From: Botrytis cinerea B05.10
Taxonomy: Eukaryota > Ascomycota > Leotiomycetes > Helotiales > Sclerotiniaceae
DNA length: 64,000 bases
Assembly: GCF_000143535.2 (NCBI RefSeq)
Contig: NC_037312.1
Location: 1,612,001-1,676,000, forward strand
Direction of reading: 5' to 3'
A program made the position numbers and the translations under genes. Positions within the stretch are counted from its first letter, which is position 1. Every line of letters begins with the position of its first letter. The notes under the pieces are model-generated. The model saw only the letters and a program-made list of their open reading frames with translations, was not told the origin of the DNA and made no database searches. Below are positions 49,501 through 62,105 of the stretch, in pieces.

Positions 49501-51135
49501 TGATCCACGCCATCACGATCTTTCCAGAAATATACTTTGGAGATACAGTCCACTGATGTTATTCGCTAGAGAAGTTGCCCCTGATGAATGGGAGAGGTTT
49601 TTGCTGGATTACGAGTCTTCATGCAAACCTTTGTACCAGGACGAGTTCAGGGACGCTGTTTTTGCCTGGAAGCGGGTCGCTAGGAAAGCACATGGGGATG
49701 AATCTGACATTTTGTTCACATCACAAACCGAAAAACAGACCGAAGGCCTCGCAACCACGACAGCCAGAAAACTGACTGTAAAGAGGAGTCAGACATTAGC
49801 AAAAATACGATCTCCAATTGGCGATGGAGGCAACAAATCCAGCTCAGATAAGGCAGATGGTCGACTACCTCCAAATGAGGTATTTACGGGAGCTCTAGAT
49901 GAAATGATTCCAATCATGAGCATGGAGCAAAATTTTATCGTAGAATTTTTCCACATCACATCACTAGAGCAACACGATTTTGCAGATTCCATCGCTGCTG
50001 CACCACCAGACTTGCGACGAGGCGGTGACTTGAGGAGGCCGAAAGTTATGGACCCGAACCGGATCTTGGCAAAACGTGTCGTACAAACCATGGAAGAGAT
50101 TTACGCTTTCTGGGCTGGCGATATGCAAGCACTCGTAGACTGGTCCCTTCAATCTGATCCATTGTAAGTCCACTATCATTAAACTTATTAGAGAACAGAA
50201 CTAATTCATTAAATAGGCAAGGTGTCGGAATACTCGTTTCAATTGAGCGCAAGCTTGTTGACCTCGAGGAATCTAGCCAGGAATACCTGGCACGCACACT
50301 TCAAAAACTGCATGCTCGTTTGCTGGGTCTATTCAACAAATTTCTCGATGAGCAAATACGTGCCATTGAAGACACCAAAGTCAAAATAAAGAAGCGAAAG
50401 GGTGTTATTGGCTTCATAAGGATATTTCCTTCATTCTCGCTAGCGATAGAAACGATGCTAATGTCCGCTGATGGTCTCGAAGTTCGACAAATCGTAAACA
50501 ATGCATATTCGCGATTGAACAAAACCATGTTTGAGTCTCTAAAAGTCATCGCAAGAGAGAACCCAAGTGCCCAAACTGCAGGTGCAGATCCGGAAGACAA
50601 GGAAGCCCTCAATTATCAGATTCTACTCATCGAAAATATGAACCACTACCTTGAAGAAGTGGATGTCCGCTCCAATCCTGTACTTGAAGAATGGCGAGAA
50701 AATGCTAGCCAAGAGATGGATGAACATATGACATTGTATCTTGGTGCTGTGATTCGAAGACCTTTAGGAAAGCTTCTCGATTTCTTAGAAAGCACTGAGA
50801 GTCTTATGCTTTCAAGACAACCTGGTGAATCGGCGTCGAGAATTTCGGCAATGCCTAGTCACTCCAAATCAACTTTCAAGAAAATCCTTGCTGGTTATGA
50901 CGCTAAGGAAATTAGAAAAGGTATTGAAACTCTCAAGAAGCGAGTCGAAAAACATTTCGGCGATGCGGATGATCCAGGACTCAGTCGAGAGCTTGTCATT
51001 AAGGTGCACCAGCAATGCGAGAGGTTGTACGAAAGAGTAGACGACAGAATTTTGACAATCAGCAGAGATGTTTACGATGGAGAAATTATTGCTGAATGGA
51101 CTAGAGCCGATATCTCTACAGCATTTAGAAAGTAG
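46563..51135 (+). CDS. SEC3: Exocyst complex component Sec3
   Basis: Exons 46563-46701, 46756-48947, 49007-50163 and 50217-51135 give 1468 residues. Exon 1 reads ..MSRAERFEDEKRRIIESCF and joins (54-nt intron, CTAAC branch) to LLESYITHIRIIEDAAYPS; this is the start of the Sec3 N-terminal PIP2- and Rho-binding PH domain (about 47-190). The first ATG of the frame is 46563; Met20 (46620) is an alternative. A Pro/Ser/Arg-rich linker runs to about 640 and includes PATVPATVPAAVPAA repeats. A helical and coiled-coil exocyst core follows to the end (about 690-1468), with the conserved FGWVGEG, MVTIDPSLSISGPRR and EFFHITSLE stretches. Sec3 is a landmark subunit that tethers secretory vesicles to the plasma membrane at hyphal tips. 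Introns 2 and 3 are 59 and 53 nt. Confidence 0.94.
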
Positions 51136-51801
51136 GTGTCGTTACGAAGGGATCGAAATTCTTCTATTCTAATTTCATCGAATATAAAATTTCAGTGGGA
51201 TACAATATGAGCGAAACATATGATTAAAATGGGCGTTTCGAGGAGGGTGCAGGTAGTCATTACCGTGGCCGCAACAAACCTTGTAATTCTAGGGGATATA
51301 CCATGAGCTTGAAGAATGAAGAGCAAAAATAATCAATTTTCAATAGCTGGCTAGATTGCTGTTTACCCATTGCCGTTTTGAAAAACTTGAACCTGAGCGA
51401 ATATAAGCAGGTCTGAGTTTTGATCTCCATCTTTTTTGTCTAGATGCTATTTACGTTGCGCTATGATAACCGAGGATATTAGACGGAAATTGACGGGTGA
51501 ATACACCCACTCCGTTTCTATCTCCGGCAGTAACTTGTTTTAGTGGTAGTTTTAACAAATGAAGATGAGTAAGCGCTATGATCTATATCACTTCTACAAT
51601 TTCTCAATTGTTGTACGATTGTTATTATCGACAATCTTCTTAGTTTTCTTGGTATTCGTCTATCGAATCAGATTTAAAATTCGCTTCTTCATAGATATAA
51701 TTTACCCCTGTCCCAAGGGGTATATCATTACATTAGGACTCGAACGGTCAAATAGAATTTTGATCTCGAAATACCCCCCCAAAATATTTTGAAGCATTAT
51801 T
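51136..51801. other. Intergenic region, no gene seen
   Basis: About 0.67 kb: SEC3 3' UTR and the promoter of the MFS gene. The only frame (51559-51792) has no family signal. Confidence 0.55.
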
Positions 51802-53291
51802 ATGGCGCACGCAACTGCTACTCATCCTCTTCCGGACTTTTCAAATCATGTGGTTAATGAGACGAATTTAATGGATATTCTAACTGTAGACGAGCCCCAG
51901 TCGCCTCAGAACGCGTTTGAATTACGGCCTGTAACCCGCCAAAGACGAATCACAATTCTTATCTCAAGCTTTTTGACGATATGTATCACGATTGGTCTCA
52001 ATCAATCCTATGGCGTGTTTCAGAGCTACTATATCTCCGAAACTCAAACCATGCTTCCAAAATCGACAGTTAACGAAGGCGCCTTGGTGGCTTTCGTGGG
52101 AACACTCGGATCTGGTCTCACATGGGCGGGTAGCGTTGTGGTAAATCCTATGATGGCAAGACTAGGTACAAAGGGCTCCAAACATATCTGTATGATGGGA
52201 GTTGCTTTCATGAGCCTAGGCTTTGGATTGGCTAGTGTTTGTAAAGAAGTTCGATAATCACAATTCCCTCTTTACTCTATCATTCGCTGAGCCGTTTCAC
52301 TAGGTTTGGCAACTTTTACTAACACAAGGCTTGCTATACGGCATCGGTTCATCGTTTCTTTACTATCCAATTCTCAGTACAGCACCAGAATATTTTACTA
52401 CTCACCGTGGCTCAGCTATGGGATTTATCTTGTCGGGTGCGGGAATCGGCGGGCTCATTTTCTCTCCTCTGATACGCTTTCTTCTAACATCAATTGGACC
52501 AAGATGGACACTCCGTTTACTTTCTTTTCTCGTACTGATAATTGCATTGCCGATTGCTGTCACTGCAGCTCCATCACGATTCATAGGAAGGAGACAAACT
52601 CACGTCGATCTCAAATTGGCCGTAAAGCCTGCGTTCATCTTCAGCGTTGGAGCTGGCTTCTTACAGGCGGGAGGCAACGGACTACCGCTCACATTCTTGG
52701 CTGAGTACTCTGTGGCCTTGGGGTACACGTCTGCTTTTGGGGCCACGTTGCTAGCTGCTTCAAACGGTATCAACTCTATTAGTCGAGTTATGACGGGATT
52801 TGCGGGCGATAGGTTTGGGAGACAGAATACTCTAATTCTGACAGTCATTTTGTGTGTTATATCGGTATTGGGATTCTGGTTAGGGAGTACCACTGCAAAT
52901 GGTAACAAAGCATTGTGGTTACTCTTTGTGATATTTTATGGAGTTGCAGGTGGTGGTTACAATGCTCTTTTTCCAACGGTATGTCACTTCTTTCCTACCT
53001 CTGTGCATTTCAGTCTACCCAGTTTGCTTACATATGAGCCTGCAGACTGTGGCGGAAGTGTTTGGACTCCAGGCCTACGCTAGCGTAAATGGGTTTATCT
53101 ATTTTGTTCGAGGTCTCGGAACTATGCTTGGTAGTCCGGTTGGTGGCAAAATTTTGGGGGAGAGCAAGTTAGGAAACTATCGTTCGGTGATCTTGTTTGA
53201 TGCTGCGCTTTTATCTGGCGCTACTTTCTGCGTTATCGCGGTTCGATTCTTTGATTCTGTGGAAAAGAGATCTTGGAAGTGGATAGCATAA
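51802..53291 (+). CDS. Major facilitator superfamily transporter, monocarboxylate-permease-like
   Basis: Exons 51802-52248, 52304-52978 and 53046-53291, all phase 0, give 455 residues with 12 predicted membrane helices. The cytosolic N terminus (about 50 residues) leads to helix 1 (ITILISSFLTICITIG) and SYGVFQSYY, the usual start of MCT/Mch-type fungal carriers. Exon 2 starts VWQLLLTQGLLYGIGSSFLY, joining GLASVCKE across a 55-nt intron. A central loop of about 15-20 residues separates the two six-helix halves. GFAGDRFGRQNTL is the motif-A-like loop of the second half. The last exon reads TVAEVFGLQAYAS..GLGTMLGSPVGG. Relatives carry monocarboxylates or other small acids; many have no known substrate. 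Located in plasma or vacuolar membrane by inference. Confidence 0.9.
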
Positions 53292-54266
53292 ATTCTGCAT
53301 CGATGGGTTGTCATGTTTTATCAAAGATTTAGGATGTAGATTGTTAGATTGTCACAACCTCCATTTAGCAAGACGTATGGGAACTATTGAAAACTTTCAA
53401 ATAAGGATTTCTGATATCTACTAACTTTGTAGTTTATTGCATTGGAATTTCGACTACTTAAATGCCGCTGATTCATGGAACTTTTAGATTTCACAGGCCC
53501 AGCTAGTTATTTCACTAAATCCACAGAACGTTTTCCACTGTTTGAGATGGAATCAATAGTGAGGACGACTCGTAGCAGATGATTTAGTAAAGGAACCAGG
53601 TAATAACGCATGCAAAAGCTTCGGGCAATAGAGGTTCATTGCACTCTGTCAAGTTCTTGATTGACAAATGTTTGCGCAGAAAACCATTTTCAACACAGCC
53701 CCTTTCCCCGGAATACCATTCTCAGCGTTCGACTCTAGAAAAGTACCAACAAGAAATACACTCTGATATCATTGCGTGCCAAATCGAAATGACGGCCAAG
53801 AAACTCTTTTCTTATGGGCCAGAAGATGTTTAAAGTTGGTCATTATATCGTCATTCCATACTCAGTGGGCCATCGCATCATCACTGTCTTCGGTTCTTGC
53901 GATACTAGGTAGATTTAATAATATTGACAAGTCGGCGCTTAGGAACCAACAACTCAAGCGCAATCAATTCTATTGGTTGTATGGCTGCGAATATATCAAT
54001 ATTGAATGCTGGAGAGGTCGATTTAGAGGCCGTGTGGCCCATAGGGCTGAAGTGTTCAAAGACATCAGAAATATTACCTATCCTTGACTTTGGCCTCGAT
54101 GAGGTCGTTCAATATTTGCTTTTCGTGGTGGGCTAGAGCTTGTACATGACTTAAAAATTTGTATATCATTCAATTGATGCATCAGATCTGTATTGTCTTT
54201 TGTTCATACTAGTTTGTGGACATGCTTTTCACTATAACTTATCAAAATTTGTTTTATACATGAACA
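53292..54266. other. Intergenic region, no gene seen
   Basis: About 1 kb with only short frames (at most 103 codons) and no family signal. Holds the MFS 3' UTR and the promoter of the single-pass membrane protein. Confidence 0.55.
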
Positions 54267-55574
54267 ATGGCTGCAGTGCAAGCCCGGTCCAAGCTGACGG
54301 CTCGTGATCTGTTGTTAACTGACACAGCTTCATCATCCTCAGTAGAAAGAAATGAAGTAGATCAACCAAATTCTTCCAGCAATCTTCCAGTCGGAGCGGA
54401 AATTGGCATTGGCCTCATTATCTGCATTCTTACTTGCACGTTAGTGCTTGCCGTATTACTCCTAATCAGCTGCATCAGAAAGAATCGAATCCAAAGTCTT
54501 GCAGAAAAGGATCCACCAGTACTTTGTGTAAACGAGGAAGATAATCCGCGACCACGTCGTCTATCACGGACGCATGACTTCGAGATACATCTGAAGAGTC
54601 CTAATGATGAACGTTCGCATGCTATGTCACAAAATCAATGGACCAGCCCCGATGACGTCGCACCTAGATATGAGCCTCATGAGCAACAAGGAAGGCAGAG
54701 AGACAGTCTCAATGAAATACCACTGGAAAATTTCGAGGAACCTGTTGATAGGCAAAATAGACAGTATCCCAATCTTACTTCACATGTTTACTCAAACGCA
54801 GGGGAAGAAATGCCCAGCTACTCGTCCCATCATGACTCCTACGAATCTTGGACAAACTCCCCATCTAGCGTCTCTCCAATTCCCAGTTACAAATCATCCC
54901 CCTCCTCCCAACAGCAGCAAGAGCAGCTTGTGCATCCTGCAGAATTGAATCCAACACCTAGTCATCATCATCATCACCACCAACAAGAAGTGTGCATTCC
55001 CCGACAAGAACCAATCAAAATCCAACAACCAATACCATCTTACAATCCATGGCGAAATCACGGATTACTAAACCGAACCTATTCGACGGAAACTGTACAA
55101 CAGATACCCAACCGAGACGAATCACGATCTCAGCTGGAGACGAAAGAAGAAGTTGAGCACGTCACGAATAAACAAATCAAGGTAAAAAGAGGAAATGCTG
55201 CAAAATACCAATCTGCAACAAATTCAGAGCCTCCCAAAACTAAGAGAAACGTCAAAGCCACACCAAGAAAGAAGACAAGAGATAAAACACCGCGCCAAAA
55301 CTCCGTCTTAACGAAGACATCTAATCTGCACAGATTACCATCTGAACATAGTTCCACGATCTTCGCAGACCCAAAAACAAATTTGAATGCAACAAATCAA
55401 GACCAGAATAGAGAGCGAGATCAAATGCCCCATCCACTCCAATCCCATCCTCACACCCCAATACAAAACGATGAAATCTCCAAATTTCACACCAAGGAAA
55501 ATCCTCTACCCTCACCACCTACGCAGCATCCTATGATCCATGAGCTCGAGGGCTCAGAACAGAAGTTCTTATGA
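54267..55574 (+). CDS. Single-pass membrane protein with long hydrophilic tail, function unknown
   Basis: One exon of 435 residues, ATG in ACAATGG. A short N-terminal region (about 45 residues, Ser-rich, one possible N-glycosylation site NSS) precedes one membrane helix at about 46-70 (IGIGLIICILTCTLVLAVLL) followed by Cys and the basic stop-transfer RKNR. The remaining about 360 residues are hydrophilic and low-complexity: Ser/Pro/Gln-rich with Gln4, a run of six His near residue 235, and a Lys/Arg-rich stretch near 300-350 (KTKRNVKATPRKKTRDK). The orientation (N out, tail in) and shape resemble fungal wall-stress-sensor or Mid2-like proteins, but the outer domain is far too short for a sensor. 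I do not recognise a family. Confidence 0.6.
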   Translation: MAAVQARSKLTARDLLLTDTASSSSVERNEVDQPNSSSNLPVGAEIGIGLIICILTCTLVLAVLLLISCIRKNRIQSLAEKDPPVLCVNEEDNPRPRRLSRTHDFEIHLKSPNDERSHAMSQNQWTSPDDVAPRYEPHEQQGRQRDSLNEIPLENFEEPVDRQNRQYPNLTSHVYSNAGEEMPSYSSHHDSYESWTNSPSSVSPIPSYKSSPSSQQQQEQLVHPAELNPTPSHHHHHHQQEVCIPRQEPIKIQQPIPSYNPWRNHGLLNRTYSTETVQQIPNRDESRSQLETKEEVEHVTNKQIKVKRGNAAKYQSATNSEPPKTKRNVKATPRKKTRDKTPRQNSVLTKTSNLHRLPSEHSSTIFADPKTNLNATNQDQNRERDQMPHPLQSHPHTPIQNDEISKFHTKENPLPSPPTQHPMIHELEGSEQKFL

Positions 55575-56102
55575 CTATCACTGACCAAATCAATGACAGA
55601 ATGGTGGGGGATAGGAATCGAGGTAGAATGTTGTTCAAGGGTTTTCTTTAGTGTCTCTGTCCATTTATGGATTTTGATAGATCGCTTATGTGTTTCTGGT
55701 CTGAGGGACGCAGGTATTTAGAATACAAATTTAACTACCAACATTAAATCTTCTCATTGATTCGCATAAAAAACTTGTATCAAATCATGTCCATGAATTT
55801 TCATTGACCTCATAGCCAAAAAGAAGAACGATGTAAATACTAAAATGGGTATCGAAAATACAACAAAAGCTACCACCAATAATCTAAATAATTTTGCTCC
55901 TAAGCTCCCCAGAAACGATCGTGAATTGAAGTTAATATATACATTAAGAATACTTATTCCCCCAAACCTTCTTATCCTAGTCGTTATACGTAAAGATATC
56001 GAATCATATCATCAGATAACATCGTCCTCATAAATGCATACGTGCATGCATTGAGGATTTTCTTACCACTCTAGCATGCGCGATGGCTCGCCCACTACAC
56101 TC
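55575..56102. other. Convergent 3' intergenic region
   Basis: About 0.5 kb between the 3' ends of two genes; AT-rich, no gene signal. Probably holds both 3' UTRs. Confidence 0.6.
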
Positions 56103-59100
56103 CTACGCCTCGTCATCTGGTGGCAACTCGCCTCCGACCTTCTTCAGCCATCTTAAAATCCTCCCCCTCACTCCATCCAACTCAGTCCCCAAGCCACTTC
56201 TCCAAAGCTCTTCTACAACTTTCACCTTCTCCTTCAAATCATCTGTTAGTCTGCCTTCTTCTTCCCTCTTCACTGCCTCTAACTCTCTTTCCACCTCTTC
56301 TTTCCCTTCTCCCTGAGTTACGCGTTGAGTTCCCATTAATCTGCAATTTGCTGCCGTTACTCCCACTTTAACTTCGTGTAATAAACAGAGCAAATTCGTC
56401 TGGCTTTCGATAAACTGATACGTCGATTTACCTGTGTGGACTAAGAGTGTATACAAATATTGCAATGGAAAATCATAATAACTTGGATTTTCCTCATATT
56501 CTTCTTTGGGGATTTGTATCATAAAGTCTTCCAAATCTCCATCTTTCGGTATCTGCTCAACCAAACGACTGAGAGAAGGGGCGATGTCCCAGAAAGCACC
56601 GAGTTGAACTTCCACGCCCCGAACTACATTTTCTTCAATAATATCCATGAATTCCTCTGTACGCTTGAGAATCTCGGATTCGAATTCTTGTTTGCGTTTT
56701 TGAGCATCTTCTGCGAAGAAGGATTCTGCGCCACGCACTTTTTCGATATTTTGGGACAAGCGATAAGGAGTTATTATCATTTCTTTGTAACGATCATTGC
56801 GATCTGAGAGTAATTCGTAAACTTCACGGTGAAGCTGTTCGCGAGCTTCGAAAATCCATTTGAGAAGGGTCAATTTCTCAATGAGCTCTGGTTGCTCATC
56901 CCCTTCTTCTTGGGTAGAAGTGGGATTCTGGTTTCTTGAGTCATTGAAAAGTTTACTTCGCAATTGTTCGAAAAGATCAGTAGCTGATTGAATACGGGTC
57001 ATGAGTAGTTCATTGACAGGAAGAACGACTTGAGATTGAAACAGTTCAAAGATAGATTTAGCGGCTTCCTTTGATTTGAGAAGTTCGCTGGTGACAGAAT
57101 CTGCTTCGTATGCAGCTGCGTCAGCGTACGAGATTGCTCCAGCTTCAATATCGCGTTGCATACGAAGACGTAGTGATGCTCGGCGTTTGGAGGCAGCAGT
57201 ACTTTGATCTTCCCGCATCTGAGCACTATCCCGCAAGAAGCGTTCTTTAGTGGCAGTTACTTCAGTGATGTCGCTTAGGGTACGAACTGTTGTACGGATG
57301 CTTGTGAGATCCGGATGGTTGTTGTTGACTGCTGGGTGGTGACGGGGATAAGGTGGGGGTAATGTGACCAATCTCGAAACATCAAGGTGCTCTGGATTTG
57401 GGGTGAACGGCGTTCGTGGAACGAGCGCTGGGGGAACCATTGGTTGAAATACGGGAGATACTTGATTGGGTTGGTGGAAGCCAGCCTTCTCTTGTGGATA
57501 TTCGTTGGGACCCAGATGGGCTGGATTACTCGGTCCACCGAATGTATTCTCCATAGGCGATCCGGAAGATTGGTCTCCTTCACCAAATTGTAGAGCTTCA
57601 CGCAATTCCTTTGGCATACCCATATACTTTGATTCCCGTTTTGATCTTTCGAATCTTGATGAAGGAGCTCCATCTGATCCATGCTGACTAACTTCCCACC
57701 ATCTACTCGAAGGCCTTCCTCTTGAACTTGCACCATCAAGTGCCTCACTGACACTCATGCTGGGAATTGGAGATAATGACGGCATGTAGCCAGGTTGACT
57801 CCACCATTGTGGATTTTGTTGTGTTGGAACTGGAGATGGCGGACCCGCTGAATTAGCTCTAGATCCAGGTCTTGAGTTTGAGCGTGAGGTTGGTCTCGTA
57901 GGTGGGCGCGATCCAGATCTTGGTTCTGAGTTTTGTAATTGTAGATTCTCTTTCATGGCCCCCACTAGCGAGCCCCTATGAGATCTTGGCGCAGCCGACG
58001 ATTCAGGCGTAAATTCACTTGCACGAGACGTCGAAGAGTCTCTACGAGGACCAGTATTAGGGCGAAATAAGTCCCGAGTTAAATCTAGAATCTCGGATCC
58101 CATTGCATCTATAGCAGACGCATAACGGTCTCGACGAATTCTAGATTCATTTACAATGAACTCAGCAAAAATGCGCACACGGTCTGTATCATTTGTTGCA
58201 CTAGCTTCTCTTTGAACAAATATTTCATGTCTCTCTGCAGCGGCGCAGGCGAAATCATCATTTGGGGACATTTGGGACATTTGACTTGCAACAGATTTAC
58301 CCGTTGCAGGCTGGGATGCAGTCGAAGCAGCGATGAGCGTGGAGTCATTTTTAGGGATGACCAAGGAAGGTGGACGGTTATTGGGAGTTTTTTGAACCAT
58401 CCTTGACTGTGGTGGGGGAGTTGGCAAGGATTTCAAAGGAACTGATGGTGAGTGTTCTATTGTAGATGACCTGATAGACTCAGGAGAGAAAGGTGGAGTA
58501 GGCGCCACTGGTCTGGGAGTCGAGCCCCTAGAGCCAGTAGCTGTTCCGTTCATACGGTCAGGAGTGGTCAAACTGTGCTGCATGGGTTGGGACGATCTTG
58601 GGGTTTCTGAATAATTAGATGATCTTCCGCTCCTCGGAGTTGCTTTGGTTATGGTCTGACGCCTCGCTAGGGGCACAACAATATCACTAGGAGTGATCGC
58701 TTCTGCCCAAGGATTATTTGACTGTTCAATAGCCGATTCAGGGTAAGCTATCCTGCCAGTTCTACTTTCACTTCTTCTTTCACGAATACTTTTCTCTCCT
58801 CTGACTGCTCGTGATCTTGCCAAGCTAGAAGAACTTGAGTCGGAAATAGAATCAGTCGCTGCGCTAGAAGTATTGCTTGAAGTATCGATGTGGAGCGCAG
58901 GACTTCCTACGTGGTTCCGAGGAGATGCTGCTGTGGGTGTCTCATCAGGCGGCCAATCTGATGCTGCAGCAGAAGCTTGGGGTGGAGGCGAAAGTGGGGT
59001 GGGTGGAATTGGACCTAAAGAAGATGAAGGGGGTGGCCTTCGTGTAGGGGGAGAGGTTACAGTCTCGAGTGTACGGGTCATACTTTGGGATCTTGGGGGT

Positions 59101-59956
59101 GGAGGGACGCCAGGTGGAGGCGGTGGTAGGGGCATTCCGGGCTGCCATCGAGTAGTAGATGGATCTCGCGAATGTGCCGGGGACGCTGAGCTGATGGCTC
59201 CTGTAGATGCGGCTCGACGCGACCCTGGGGGTAGAACATTGACCGGAACAGGCTCTGCAAGTTCTTGGCGAGTTTGTTCCACAACTCTTCTTGGAATTGG
59301 CGGAACTGGTGGTATTGGTTCCCTGTTTGCTGGAGACATTCTGGGATTTTCAGAATGATTGGCTGGTCTCCTAGAGAATCCAAAGATGCCATGTGGTCGA
59401 TCATTTGATCCAGCTCTCGATCGTCCACCAGGTGGAGGAGGATAATTTGGGTGTGGGGTACTTGGGGCCGGAGTATGGGGTGTGTGTGGAATATCTGGCG
59501 AAGATCGATATGCCTGTGGTGGAGAAGACATAGGCTCATCTGACCCTCCTGCTGGTCTATTGCTTCGCGGTGGCGAGTATGGGGGTGGAGCCGGAATCAC
59601 TACTACAATTGATTATTAGCTTCTACTACCCCGCGCATACTGTAGATGTAATTCGAAACGTAAAAAAATGTTTGAAATCAAGTACCATCTGGATCGTGAG
59701 ATGGCCTGGCAGAATAATGCGAAGCATCTGAACCACCGCTGACGCTGGGAGATGAAGTCCATTGTGAAGGGTTGTACTGTCGCACCGAGCTCAGAGGTGT
59801 ATTGTACTGTGATGGATGATATCCAAATGCTGAGCTCGGATTTCCAGAAATGGTAGATGCAGGAGTCTGATGATGAGGAGGAGTGACTTGGAGAGATGTT
59901 GTGATGGGATTCAGTTCCATTCTCCTTCGGAAACCATGCTCTCTATGGGGGTTCAT
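56103..59956 (-). CDS. Large Pro/Ser-rich coiled-coil protein, function unknown
   Basis: Exons 59956-59686 and 59602-56103 (83-nt intron, CTAAT branch, GTAG) give 1256 residues; 59956 is the first ATG of the frame. About 1-750 are disordered and rich in Pro, Ser, Arg and Thr, with two PPxY motifs (APPPYSPP near the exon junction and LPPPYPRHH near residue 800) of the type bound by WW domains such as Rsp5/Nedd4. From about 800 on the protein is folded and helical: heptad-like stretches (ATKERFLRDSAQMREDQS, SKEAAKSIFELFQSQVVL, LIEKLTLLKWIFEAREQLH) and a conserved-looking C terminus with YDFPLQYLYTLLVHTGKST and WRSGLGTELDGVRGRIL. I do not recognise a named family. A cytoskeletal or polarity scaffold would fit the shape but is a guess. 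Confidence 0.72.
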
Positions 59957-61769
59957 TGTCGTGTCTTTGCAGTCTCCCGATTCTATAAATAGTAACACGA
60001 AGGTGCTATCGCGACAAACGACACTTAACCTCCACACTCGAGCACTCAAGCACGCACTCGAGCCAGGCCTTCGTCCTATATAGACGATTTTGCCTTTGGT
60101 CCCATTTGAACATAAAGATGTAAACGAGTCGAGTTGAATGTGAGGTGTAGTTTACAAGTTTGGAAGGATTTCTCTTTTTTTCCTACGGGATCGACCACTC
60201 TTTAGGTCATAGTGGGATTTTTTGATTCGAGGGGGCAAGATGGCTTCTTTTGAAGCATGGTAGCATGGGCAAAGAAAGATGCTGCCATCCTTACCTTACA
60301 ACACCACCAACTTCAGGGATCCAAATATGGCATGGCCCACGATTGGAGCTGTCGGAGTTGATGTGCATGATTAATTCTGTCCACCTTTTTCACATTGAGC
60401 CAATTAGACGACGATACCGCGGCATTTGGACATGGATCTAGTCTGCTAGTCTTCATTTGACATATTCAGCGCTTACGAGCTCCCCCTCGCTCCCCCAACC
60501 ATTCATGCGCCAAACCGTATCCGTGCCCTTCAAAGGTTGCATCGACGGCTTCGACAGCACAGGAATCATCGAGGCTTTCGTTTGACATGGACGAAGTATA
60601 TGCACTGTTGAGGGTAAGCCAAGGTGTGTACCTGAATCAGAATGTGGGTATGGAGGTCTTTGAATAGAAAAGCATGATAATCCTTCTCATCGAAATCTTG
60701 AGGACATGTTCGTTTCTCCGGCAGAGAACCGAGAATACAGACCAACAATACTGACCATACCTAATTATCACCTTGCCTACTTGAGGATTATGGAGAGAAA
60801 TTTGTTGCATGTGGAGCCCGAGTCTCACAAAGTGTTTTTATAGGACAACTAAAAATAGAGCTATCCCATGTCTTATCTTTTCTTCCCTTACCATCTTCAC
60901 CGATTAAAGCATCTCACAATTGCAACAGTTATCAGCTTACGGGGATATAAGTCATGTCCTTGCTTCGGTATGGAATCGCTACTCTAGCAGTGAGATGTTA
61001 GCGTGGATATTGTGGACTGATCAATCCATTAGACACATGTGTAAAGGCATCGGGGTATCTGGGTGTGGTATTGGATGGGAACGTTGAATCTGACATCTTT
61101 GGGTTCACAAAAGGGATCTATTGGACAGCAAATCTAGCTTGAGCTTGGCAAGTAGGTGGAGAGAAAAGGCTTGAGAAACCTCATCTGGATACCGAGGCGG
61201 CAGTCTCATCACAGTCGGTACCGTGTATCAAAATTCCACAGTGGATCTCATCGAGTCGACATGCCACTGAGCGACAGCACGAAGTGAGTATTGTTATTAA
61301 AAGCTCCATATTTTGTTTTCCTTCACATTGCTTATCTGACATGGATGAATTGTCAATCCAACTTCGACGTAATGTCGTATGGTAACGAGGCAATATCGAG
61401 TCCCAATAACACATTACCGGTTGGGTTTACACAAAGTGAGTGATGTTGTAAGTATCATTTATGTCTTGAAGCTAGCCTACTGAATGAGGCCGGGAGTTGC
61501 ATTACTTCATTGCCGATTCGATCTGTACAGTGAAGCTCATATCTTACACAAACATCTTCCGGCCCTATGGAAACTGGTATGATACTGGGGTGATAGCTCG
61601 TCCTTAGTGTGCGCACGAGGCATTGAGCAGGAATAACCCTCAAGAGCTACCAAATCCCAAAGCTCTGGGTAGTGGGTCTATCAACAGCCTTCCGTCTTAT
61701 TCGCTGTCAAGATTTCGTGTCTTCCATTGATTTGCACGAGCAATGTTGTCGTTACAACCGCTTCAACCC
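59957..61769. other. Intergenic region, no gene seen
   Basis: About 1.8 kb between the coiled-coil protein gene start and the 3' end of FMC1. Frames do not exceed about 80 codons outside of the flanks and show no family signal. No tRNA arm pairs could be made. Confidence 0.55.
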
Positions 61770-62105
61770 TCACTGGACTTTGCCCCCATTTCCATCTTGC
61801 CCATACGAAAACTCTTCCGGGAGATCCATTCCCACCCTCCTAGCAGTCAAACGCACTCGCTCTTCTTCATCCATATTCATCCCAGGGTTATATCTCTCAA
61901 GTAAAGTGGCATACATCCTTTGCGCCTTCACATATTGTAGGAATTGCTCTGCTTGCTCGATTGGCGTGCCTGTTTCCGAGGCTATGGTTCTGCGAATGCG
62001 GGATTGTAGAGGTGAGCGGGATTCTTGTGTGAGAGGCCGAGATGGAAGTTCGCGGAGAAACGAACGATAGAGCGAGCGTAGTTTTGTAGGCGTAATAGAA
62101 GACAT
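61770..62105 (-). CDS. FMC1: ATP synthase assembly factor Fmc1 (LYR-motif protein)
   Basis: One exon of 111 residues from ATG 62105. The LYR motif lies at residues 12-14 (KLRSLYRSFLRELPSRPL), and the C-terminal half reads QAEQFLQYVKAQRMYATLLERYNPGM..DEEERVRLTARRVGMDLP, matching the Fmc1 signature. Fmc1 acts in the mitochondrial matrix and stabilises the Atp12 chaperone, allowing F1-ATPase assembly at high temperature. An in-frame ATG at 62177 would add 24 residues (MVISHSFLINFLQTSFSSAR..), basic and Ser/Thr-rich like a presequence, so the start is not certain. The gene is divergent from the EngB GTPase gene, 194 bp away. Confidence 0.9.
   Translation of the reverse strand: MSSITPTKLRSLYRSFLRELPSRPLTQESRSPLQSRIRRTIASETGTPIEQAEQFLQYVKAQRMYATLLERYNPGMNMDEEERVRLTARRVGMDLPEEFSYGQDGNGGKVQ

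Noticed and set aside
51735..51760. GTTCGAGTC on the minus strand, resembling a tRNA T loop
   Set aside because: The flanking five bases do not pair to form a T stem, and no anticodon or acceptor stem follows. The same holds near 40590 and 2624.
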